Assembly: GCA_033032175.1 (NCBI GenBank)
Contig: CM065322.1
Span: 14,074,001-14,138,000, forward strand
Source: Saturnia japonica
Taxonomy: Eukaryota; Arthropoda; Insecta; Lepidoptera; Saturniidae
DNA: 64,000 nucleotides
Direction of reading: 5' to 3'
The translations under genes and the position numbers were made by a program. Position 1 is the stretch's first letter. Every line of letters begins with the position of its first letter. Shown here piece by piece: positions 56,131 to 64,000 of this stretch. Below the pieces are notes generated by a model. It worked only from the letters and a program-made list of their open reading frames with translations, searched no databases and was not told the origin of the DNA.

Positions 56131-56627
56131 ATAAATCCTGTTCAGAGTTTGTGTGAAAAGATATCAAACATTATAGGTCTTATTATAAAAACAAAAATAA
56201 ACACGTGTTGAACACAAGTTTTACTAAACAGTGTCTAAGATTTAAAACCTTGTTCAACATGTGTCTAAAATACTTTATTACAAAACTATGTCTAACCGTT
56301 ATGTAGCTAAACAGCTGGTTAAAGTTTTTATGCAAGCAACTCTGAATTCCATTCACTCAATACAATCTCATCATTCAAAAACGTTTCATGGCACTCAGAT
56401 ATTTCGCAAATAATTATTTATTTATTATAAGTAAAATATTGCTTATTATTGTTTTGATATTTTCTGTTAAGATGAGGTGGTCTGTATTTATTAAAATACG
56501 ATTTATATAAATTTAATAAGTATACGACAAAGTGCGTGAAGTGAAATAAAGCTTTGAATTACTTTATTACAACTGTCAAAGTGTCAAACTGTCAAATCGT
56601 AACAAAATCGTTAATTTAATACTCATA
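56131..56627. other. Spacer before Harbinger 4, no gene seen
   Basis: AT-rich. Imperfect reversed words (ACACGTGTTGAACACAAG, TTGTTCAACATGTGTCT) around 56200-56270 could be part of a small element end. I found no matching right end for Harbinger 4. Confidence 0.35.
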
Positions 56628-58116
56628 ATGGAAACCAAAGTAAACTGCGAAAATAGCACTCGTCAGCGTGGTGAGAATTGGACTCAAGAAGAGAAGGTTT
56701 GTTTTAATACTGATTTATTATAATTTACGGAAAAATTGTAAAACTAACTTAAGGATGTGATACTATAATTCTGTGTTATTTTTTCAGGATCTCTTTCTAG
56801 AAATAATGAGGTCTTCTGCGCCTGTTATAGAAAATAAATCAAATGATACCAATACAAACAAATTGAAAGTTTTGAAATAGGTAAAATTTAAAAAAAAGTG
56901 AGTAATTGTAAAGAAAGAAAATATTGTGGTATCTACAACATTATGTATTTAATTGTAATTTTTTAATTAGATTGCAAGAGTTACATGGAACGAAAAGAGA
57001 AATATAACATTTAAAAAGGTTCTGGAGGAGAAAGAAAATAGCTGCAAAAAAAAATGTTTCACAGCATAAGCGAGCAATAAATATCACAAGGTGGTGGCCA
57101 TCAACCACCATCACCTTCACAAGATGATCCATTAATAATGGACCTCCGCCCAAAAGACTTTATTATAGAGACCAATGAATATGATAGTAACTCTATCTTT
57201 GAGAATACAGTAAGCTAGTTAGCTTTTATACAAATACATTTTGAACTATAACATGGATACATGTATTTTTATTTGTTTTATAATAGAACTAACACAACAA
57301 CCATCAATTCGAATGAAGTATTAATTGCTATTGATATGAATGAGGTAAATACACATAAATTTATAAATGAGTATCTCAGTATATAAAGGTTATTAATTAA
57401 TTTTTTAATATTATAGGCTGTCAATAAATGTGACGAGTCTATGGTAGAAGATATTACAATGGTTTTGGCAGCTGAAAATAATGTGGTAAGCAGATGTAAT
57501 ATACTTATTTATAACTATGTTTGTTAACATTATTATTATGAACTAAACTCTATTTCTGCATTATATACTTAGATCCACGTAGAGCCCATACAAAAAATTA
57601 AGATGTGGTCAAAACCATCCACAATGGTAAAGAAAATATGACCCCAAAATCAAGAAAACGAAATAGAGAACAGAACCGTTGCCACAAAGCCGAGTAAGTA
57701 GATTTACATTTGTAAATAATAATGTTTTTATATAATTAAAAGGTGTAGCTTAATCTTACATAATATAACCTCACATAAGTCAAATAAACGTTGATAAATA
57801 TTCAATTTTCTTTATTTCAATGAAGATGTTTGTGTATTTACTACTGTATATCACAATATATAGACCATATATTTTCAGAATCACTCATAAAGGGGCCATT
57901 GTTAACTCCAATACCAATTTTAAAAAGAGATGCATAGAAATGATGGAAGAAGAATATAAACTGAAGTTGAAATTCCAAAGACAGGAGCTGTGCTATCAAG
58001 AATTGCTTCACAAAATGCGAGATAGATATACTAATGATGGAAAAAGAAAAAAAGGCATTAGAATAATATGTTTTTATTTATTTGAAAAAATTCTAATTAA
58101 AAATGCCGATTTATGA
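56628..58116 (+). pseudogene. Myb/SANT-like partner gene of Harbinger 4
   Basis: Exon 1 is 56628-56696 (METKVNCENSTRQRGENWTQ, donor GTTTGT). Exon 2 starts at 56788 (DLFLEIMRSSAPVIENKSND) but meets a TAG at 56878-56880. Later pieces with splice-like borders: 57085-57210 (QGGGHQPPSPSQ ... IIETNEYDSNS), 57419-57486, 57575-57690, and a final exon from about 57880 (FKKRCIEMMEEEYKLKLKFQ), a coiled-coil-like tail. It is the same type as the Harbinger 1 partner, with stops and frame slips. Confidence 0.65.
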
Positions 58117-58140
58117 AGTTTCTCTTTATTATTGTCCCTC

Positions 58141-58840
58141 TTACAGTATCTCTTGAAATTTGTTGTCTCCTATGTGGTGCTCATAGTGGACAATATCTAT
58201 GTCCTCATTCATGTCAATTGCAATGTTGTACAAAACAGCTAAAGCTACAATTGTTGTTTTAGCTGTACTGAGTTTGGTGTGCATACCCCTTAAAAGGCAC
58301 CTGAATCTTTGTTTCCAGAGTCCGAAACATCTTTCCACAGTATTTCTTGTTTTAATATGTGCCCTGTTGTATGATTCATCTTTCTCAGAACTTGTACTGA
58401 GTAATGGTGTAAAAAGATATGGAGTACATGCATAACCATTATCTCCTAAAAGCAACCAAGGAATTCTCTACTTTCAAATCGTTGTTTTAGTGCACTTTCA
58501 TTAAATATACGAGAGTCGTGAACACTTCCCCTCCAGCTCACAACTATGTCTCTAATTTTCAAATTACTATCACATACAATTTGCACGTTTAGGGAATAGT
58601 AACCTTTTCTATTCAGATAAGCTTCGCTCAAGTCACCGGGGGTACTCTTATTATTCGTATATGTGTGCAATCTATTGCTCCATTAACACTTGGAAAGCCA
58701 GATAGGGATCTGAAACTCCTTATCACACTTTCTTGTTCCTCTAGAGATGCTGGCATACTTATAAACAAATGAGCTTTCTTAGCCAAGGCTACCGCGACAT
58801 TCATGCAAATTTTAACACCACTCTGGGGCAGCGATCGCAC
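58141..58840 (-). pseudogene. PIF/Harbinger transposase 4, C-terminal two thirds
   Basis: Minus-strand exon-like pieces: 58840-58660 (ALAKKAHLFISMPAS, Asp in VNGAIDCTHIRI), 58640-58465 (NRKGYYSLNVQIV, WRGSVHDSRIFNES) and 58455-58141 (Asp in LLGDNGYACTPYLF, Glu in KTRNTVERCFGLWKQRFRC). The N-terminal exon is missing to the right. The splice borders are less clear than in the other Harbingers. Confidence 0.75.
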
Positions 58841-59096
58841 AAATTCACATGCTCACAACAAAGACTAACCGCCGGTTCCTATAAGCAAAGAACGAAACGT
58901 TTTGCTTACGAACGGTAGTATTTTCAACCAGGAGTACGCTAAAAGCGATCCTATAAAAAACGTTTCGTTACCTAAGTTACCAATGACGTGCTACGTACAG
59001 TTGGGAGGGATACGACTAACGGCTAGCAGGGCAAATGTATGGAGATGACAGCTGGTAGTGTTTCTATAAATATTCTGACACAACGAGGCGATGTTA
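58841..59096. other. Spacer with a 13-bp inverted pair
   Basis: AACGAAACGTTTT (58891-58903) and AAAACGTTTCGTT (58957-58969) form a perfect inverted pair. It ends with GAGGCGATGTTA (59085-59096), the left target duplication of LINE copy B. Confidence 0.6.
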
Positions 59097-61491
59097 GATT
59101 CAAAGAAAAGAGGGATTCCGATTTCGACCGTTGGTGTGAACGAACATGTCCGTTAGCGCTCTCGATCGTTGTCAGAATATCACGCTTGAACTTGTTTACG
59201 ACTTGTTTGCTTTGATCCACGGACCCGGTCCTAGGCCTGCCGGTTCACAGCACACGGTTTTAGGCTAGTTTTTTAAGCTTTTCATAAGCGCGTTTTGTAG
59301 TGAAGACGGTGTTATTGTTGTGTAGCGAATATCTAGGTACTCGTTGCGCGCATAGCGCCGTCTCGCTCGCACATTTCGTGTAGCACTTCGTTGCACACGA
59401 AAAACCGTACTTCTCAGTACGACAACAAACGCGCTTTTCAGCGCGAATCTTGTTTCCAAAGGCACGCAAATCCACGGTTAGTGGTCGTTCGTCGGATACC
59501 TAGCGGTGTTAACGAAGACGAACGGGGCGTGACCCGAGCGCTCTCCGGTTACCTCCTTCTGAGGTAAACGATAACTCGGACGGGCCTGGGAATCTTAGCG
59601 TTTGCCTTTTTGCATAGTTAAGCCCCAGGTGTCTGCTACCCAACCCTTCCTATCCTTACCATGCATCCTCGTGGTTGTTTGGGCGGAGCCATGGTTTATA
59701 CCGGCCTGCGTCCTCTGCCACGAGACTGTTAGGGACTCCCCTAGGGAAACGTTAGGTCCTTTTCCTGTGTGTCATTACACCTCGACACACAGGTCTCATT
59801 GCTCCGGGCTCGGATAGCCCGTTAAACTCATTCGGCGTACCCTCCTGCCCTCCAGGCAGGGAGGTGTTTAAATTCACTCCCCCGTCCTCCAAACCGCCAC
59901 CGCGATGGCCGAATCAAAACTCGCGGATTTAGAAGTCAAATTTAAACAACTGGAAGCCGAACACCAGCGGTTTATGAATTTTGTAGTCCTGCACATGCCC
60001 GCCCTCAGCGACGAGTCCACCTCCGCCGCGATCTCCCCGTACGTACCGGGCGAAATCGCAACAGCGATCATTTACCCCCGGCCCATAGGGCCATAAGGCC
60101 GCCCCGCTAAATCCGTTGCCCCCGCGGCAACAACAACCCTCACTAATTCTTTTTCGGCCCTCCCAGTCGAATTAGATATAGACGCCCCGGTTAGCCCAAC
60201 CCCTTCCTCGGAAATGGAGTTTTCGCTCCACTTCCGAGAACCGGTCATAATCCCGACCGAAGCTGCCGCGGACAATGACGACTTCACGGTCGTCAAATCC
60301 CGGAAACGCGCGTCCCGTGACAGCCCCTTCGAGCAAACAAACGCGACAAAAACTGCCAAAACGGCAAACGGCTCCACCGCCCTCGCGCCCTCCTCAAATA
60401 CCGATGAACCGGTCGTCGGTAAAAAGCAAAGACCCCCGCCAATCATAATCCATGACAAAGCAGTCTGGGCAAAATTAACTAACGAGCTCAAATCGCTCAA
60501 AATAGAATATACCAAGGCGCGTAATATCGCGTCCGGAATCTCCCTTACGATCAGCTCGCCAGACAGCCATCGTAAACTCACTACCGTCCTCCGTAGTAGG
60601 AATATCCTCTACTACACATACGCGCTCGAAGAGGAGCGAGTCCTACGGGTGGTACTTCGACGAATCCCCGTCAAAATCACACCCGAGGAAGTCCTCGCCT
60701 CCCTCCAACAACAAAAATTCCCCATCTGAGAAGTACATCGGATGTACAACAAGGAAAAACGAGCCCTTCAAATGCTCGTTTTAATACTAGATAAGACGCC
60801 GGAAGGCAAAAAAATCTTTAATTTCGAGAAGGTATGCGAGCTCTCCGGCGTATCCGTAGAGCCGCCATACAAAAATCACAAGCCCTCCCAATGCCACAAC
60901 TGTCAGTTGTACGGGCACTCCGCTCGCAACTGCTTCCTACGTCCGAGGTGCGTTAAGTGCCAATAGGACCACCCAACCAGGGAGTGCACGCGTCAGCGTG
61001 ATACAAGGACACTATACGTGCAACACTTAGCTACCCACATACAACATTACTCACGTATGAACACACACACGTGCACACCACACAGGTACATAGGTTCTTT
61101 AAGGGACCTTTTTTTTTCTTTTTTTGCGCTAGAGACTAATGCGCTAGTTAGTGTAGAAAAACCATTCCGATTACTAAATACACATACGCATGGTCCCCTC
61201 CTTCCTCCCAGGAGGAGTGGAACGTGCATATGAGTATATGTTAGTTAGTTCGAATTCTCTTAGGATTAGGGATTATCTAATTAGATAGATCGCGACCTTT
61301 TCGCATTCGCGACGACCGCCCGAGCCGAGGTTCGGCCATTCTAGCACCCTCGTGCGGGTCGTCACAAACTTTCGCGGCTGAGCGCCCTAAGCGCTCGCCC
61401 CCAAGTCCGGTGAAGCTGTAAAAGCCGCAGCGGCTCTGTTTTTGGATAGGGCCCCTAAGGCTAACAGTGTAGTCAGTTCAAAAAAAAAAAA
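59097..61491 (+). mobile_element. Jockey-like LINE copy B: 5' leader, ORF1, 3' tail, no ORF2
   Basis: GAGGCGATGTTA is duplicated at 59085-59096 and 61492-61503, and an A run ends the element at 61480-61491. It has about 800 bp of GC-rich leader, ORF1 from 59905, and the same 3' region as copy A, including a T-rich run, CTCCTTCCTCCCAGGAGGAG (about 61198) and AAGTCCGGTGAAGCTGTAAA (about 61402). After the second knuckle ORF1 passes directly into the 3' region, so the C-terminal part of ORF1 seen in copy A is missing, as is all of ORF2. It is longer at the 5' end than copy A. Confidence 0.92.
59905..61000 (+). pseudogene. Jockey-type ORF1 of LINE copy B, three nonsense codons
   Basis: One frame from the ATG at 59905 with stops at 60094-60096 (TAA), 60727-60729 (TGA) and 60964-60966 (TAG), and no frameshifts. 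The N-terminus has a short helical segment (ADLEVKFKQLEAEHQRF). The middle is rich in Ala, Thr and Lys. Then come VVLRRIPVKITPEEVLAS, EPPYKNHKPSQ and the knuckle CHNCQLYGHSARNC. It aligns with copy A from DSHRKL onward. The sequence is GC-rich compared with its surroundings. Confidence 0.85.
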
Positions 61492-61632
61492 GAGGCGATG
61501 TTACTACTTACTAGACGTTCGTGATTTGGTTACGGACCGAAATCGGCCGGTTGACTGTCAACGTACTTATTTTTTGTTGAGTATTTTACCGTGTTTTTGT
61601 TAAAAACATCATAAAACTCAAGTTTTGTTATA

Positions 61633-62043
61633 ATGGATGTTATACTGGTACGTGAATAATTTCCTTTATTAATAATTTATAGAAATTATATTATTATATA
61701 GGTATTATGTGGGTCTACATTAGTACACCTCTGCCTAAACCTTCTGGGAGTACAGGCATGATGATGATGATTATAGAAAAAAGGAGTACCTATTTAATTA
61801 TATTATTACTCATTTTTAGAAAACTAAGAAGTGCATGAACAAGGACGAGGTAGCTTTACTTGTGGACCTAATTCAAAGCAATCCAATCTTGACCAGCAAG
61901 GAGACGAATGCCACCACAAACAAAATAAAAGAAGACACGTGGTATTCTTTGACGTTTGTATTTAACGCCAAGAGTGGCACTGTTCCTCGATCCAAGGAAC
62001 AGTTAAAATTAAAATGGGACAATTTAATTTTTTTTTTTAAATA
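61633..62043 (+). pseudogene. Myb/SANT-like gene, first two exons (fifth Harbinger-type remnant)
   Basis: Exon 1 is 61633-61647 (MDVIL, donor GTACGT). Exon 2 begins at 61820 (acceptor TTTTTAG) and reads NKDEVALLVDLIQSNPILTS, GTVPRSKEQLKLKWDNL, the typical trihelix of Harbinger partner proteins, before running into a T run and a stop at 62041-62043. No transposase was found with it inside the window. Confidence 0.65.
61715..61772 (-). repeat. SINE-like tail with ATG repeats, in an intron
   Basis: CACCTCTGCCTAAACCTTCT ... CAGGCATGATGATGATGA is a common lepidopteran retroposon end. A copy in the opposite orientation lies at 62776-62816. Confidence 0.6.
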
Positions 62044-62155
62044 AAGCGCAACAAATAAGAATGAATAACCTAAAGGTAATTTTGCATTACATATATAATA
62101 TCGTAATAAATATTTCAAATATAAACTTTTTTTTTGTTAACACATTTAGTGCTCA

Positions 62156-62173
62156 CCACTCGGATCCGAGTGG
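62156..62173. other. 18-bp perfect palindrome
   Basis: CCACTCGGATCCGAGTGG. A related word, CCACTCGGATACGAGCGA, follows at about 62199. It lies in a GC-rich leader just before an ORF start at 62393, and could be a regulatory or terminal site. Confidence 0.6.
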
Positions 62174-62392
62174 GAAGGGGGCATAGTAGCGGCTCCGCCC
62201 ACTCGGATACGAGCGAGCAGCCCGTGCATTTTGTAGTTGTCAGTAAGCCGCCGGCGTTTGAGGCGAGTGTAAGTTGGTTTGCGCGGCCACTCTGACACTA
62301 TATTCAACTTACGAAAACGCGTATTGGTTTCATTCTAACAGTGTAATTGTGACTTGTACACACGATCGTATGAATGTTATTTTTGCACTAAA

Positions 62393-62688
62393 ATGGACAG
62401 TAAGGCTGGACCGTCTAGAAGTATATCTAGTTCTAGAATAAAGCGTTGGCAAAGTGATGAGTATGACTCTGAAGGTTCTGGAAGATATAGTGATGAGGAA
62501 GTGTATTCTCAAAGAGCTCATGAAGAGGAGTTCTCTTCAAGTTCAGAGGACTCTAGTTGCGGCAGTGATGACAGTATATTTGATACTAGATTGAAGCTGA
62601 AGACGACCAGCCGTGTACCACCAGCTCAACCTTCAAGGTCATCTGCCTCAATGACGACAAGCCGTATACCGCCAGCTCAACCTACAAG
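62393..62688 (+). CDS. Ser-rich N-terminal exon of an unidentified element protein
   Basis: The ATG at 62393 opens MDSKAGPSRSISSSRIKRWQ, then an acidic/Ser-rich part (EEEFSSSSEDSSCGSDDS) and the repeated phrase TTSRVPPAQPSRSSAS / TTSRIPPAQP. A GTATGA donor follows 62688. The same phrase returns at 63312-63376, so that stretch may be a later exon or a duplicated one. No family recognised; a gag-like or pre-RT protein of a retroelement is possible. Confidence 0.4.
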
Positions 62689-62775
62689 GTATGACTAATG
62701 ACTATGTATCTGATAAGAACGCATTCAACTCAATAATAACAGTAAATTGTGGTAGATATTAACATAAACATAACA

Positions 62776-62816
62776 TAGCATCACGCCCATATTACCCGAA
62801 GGTGTAGGCAGAGGTG
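62776..62816 (+). repeat. SINE-like fragment, inverted relative to 61715-61772
   Basis: CATCACGCCCATATTACCCG followed by AAGGTGTAGGCAGAGGTG; its complement matches 61715-61755 with several changes. It lies between the two SRVPPAQPS-coding pieces. Confidence 0.6.
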
Positions 62817-63299
62817 ATTGACACCCACTATGATTATAATGTAACTGATAAGAACGCATAGAATTAAATAACTTTAACTCAATAATAACAGTAAATAGTA
62901 ATTAATTTCATTTAATTTTATTTCAAGATCACCTACTGGTTGCGCCGCTTTTATATAGTTTTAAATATTGTGCGATATTGTGATCGGTTCGCAACTTTTT
63001 CTATCTCCGCTTACCCTCCCTTCCTTGGCACATGCAAACAGTTCGTCGCCGCGCCTCGTCGGAATAAGTTGATTTTCGCTCGGTTGTTGATACATTGACT
63101 TAGTGCTCGTCAGTGTTATGACGGAGAAGAATTTGGGCAGTACGTCGAAGACGACCACCTAGCCGGCTAGCCAGGTGAAACCGGAACCCACCACGAGGTA
63201 TGTGCCAAATTCCTATCCTATATCCATATAGCTGATCACAATCCCCGCAAATACAGTCCACTCAATTAGTAGTATTAAATGCGCTGCGCTTCCAACGGC

Positions 63300-64000
63300 G
63301 CAAGCACCTACCTCAAAGACGACCAGCCGTGTACCACCCGCTCAACCTTCAAGTTCATCTGCATCAAAACGAGGTTAAAGTAAGTCAGATAGAGGCCCTA
63401 TCATTCAATGTAAGTGATTAAGACCTACGTTTAGGGATGGCCCCACGGGAGTAAATTTATCAGGTACGCGTGATAAATCTGCTCAATCTTCGAAGTTACC
63501 AGATCCAAATAGTTCCTCAGCATCGAAGCCAGCGCCTAGACAACTGGAATTTGATGGAGTCCGAATTCAAAAGTCAGTACTCTTAATGTTTCATCTATTA
63601 CTTTTATACGTCAACACTTTTGGGAAATTATTAATCAGTGCAAAATAACTCTCCCAGTGGTCAAACGTATTACCCGCGGCACCCGACACTCTGTCGCTTC
63701 TGCCCTGTTCCAGGCTAAAAAGGCAGTATTAACTAAAAATTCACAGCCTTCATGAAAACATTTTTCTTCTTCCCTTACGTTGCATTGCACGTAACTCGTG
63801 AGAATTTAATAACAAGTCATTAACTTGCAGAATAAAAGAAAACTGCTTAAGGTACGGCGTACAGGAAAACACTCAGCCTTTGATTTAAATATTTCGGCTC
63901 TGCATCAAAACTTTAAAATTGCTCCGAATTCACTCACCGAGTTTGCCAACTATAAAATTGTTGAAACTAAGCTTTTCGATGGTGATATTAAGGGTGCCTC
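63300..64000 (+). pseudogene. Start of an unidentified retroelement protein, running off the window
   Basis: Broken plus-strand reading: KTTSRVPPAQPS (63315), then pieces such as LPVVKRITRGTRHSVASALF (about 63650) and ANYKIVETKLFDGDIKGA at the right edge. The last piece resembles the segment (..F.DGDIKGAV..) that precedes the reverse transcriptase in some insect retroelements; RT itself would lie outside. Frame shifts are present. The assignment is tentative. Confidence 0.3.

Noticed and set aside
1..64000. tRNA, rRNA or CRISPR features
   Set aside because: No cloverleaf with the conserved T-arm, no rRNA-like core and no regularly spaced short repeats with unique spacers were seen on reading both strands.

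Overview
This window looks like insect, most probably lepidopteran, repeat DNA. The evidence is AT-rich spacers, introns with GTAAGT/TTTCAG borders, and a set of transposons typical of moths and butterflies: piggyBac, PIF/Harbinger, P/THAP, Tc1/mariner, hAT, jockey- and R1-like LINEs, copia with a GGTTATGGGCC primer site, and short retroposon tails such as CACAGCTAGTA and CATGATGATGATG. I see no host gene that I can name. Almost every readable coding segment belongs to a mobile element, and the interest lies in how they are stacked. Element borders were found by reading inverted repeats, target duplications and reading frames by eye.

Layout. 1-1870: R1-like LINE with ORF1 but no ORF2, inserted in a minus-strand P/THAP-type transposase gene (1871-4251). 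4360-6640: spacer with motif repeats and a ~165-bp tandem repeat. 6640-13900: satellite (period about 141-146 bp) split by a gypsy element (7126-13515), whose 3' LTR is split by a Tc1 element with an intact transposase (11841-13429). 15477-20081: PIF/Harbinger element 1, with TIRs, a TTA duplication, a six-exon Myb/SANT gene and a five-exon transposase.

20096-48333: a MULE/NOF-like transposase gene cut open by Harbinger 2 (20363-45618). Harbinger 2 contains Harbinger 3 (20537-26797, itself holding jockey-like LINE copy A at 24899-26618), a copia element (27045-43667) and a solo LTR (44243-44688). The copia element contains a hAT element (28067-31049) and a second gypsy element (32699-42018). 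That gypsy contains a ~1.3-kb insertion with a solo LTR, and a piggyBac element (36497-40320), which contains a DD41D mariner (36606-37908). The longest chain is six deep: MULE > Harbinger 2 > copia > gypsy > piggyBac > mariner. LTR divergences counted by eye (copia about 3 %, enclosed gypsy about 1 %) agree with that order.

48340-64000: SINE-like tails; a second P/THAP-type transposase gene (50125-53307); a LINE ORF1 fragment (55510-56130); Harbinger 4 remnants (56628-58840); jockey-like LINE copy B (59097-61491, 12-bp target duplication, ORF1 but no ORF2); a further Myb/SANT exon pair (61633-62043); and the start of an unidentified retroelement that runs off the right edge.

How the parts relate. 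Each better-preserved Harbinger has two convergent genes: a plus-strand Myb/SANT or MADF DNA-binding protein and a minus-strand DDE nuclease, which together form the usual two-protein transposition machinery. Proteins that look intact and could act in trans are the Tc1 transposase, the piggyBac transposase and both Harbinger 3 genes. Mariner has one early stop and hAT has one break in an A run. The LTR elements and the MULE are clearly dead. Three LINE copies from two families carry ORF1 joined directly to a 3' tail without reverse transcriptase, which suggests ORF1-only non-autonomous lineages.
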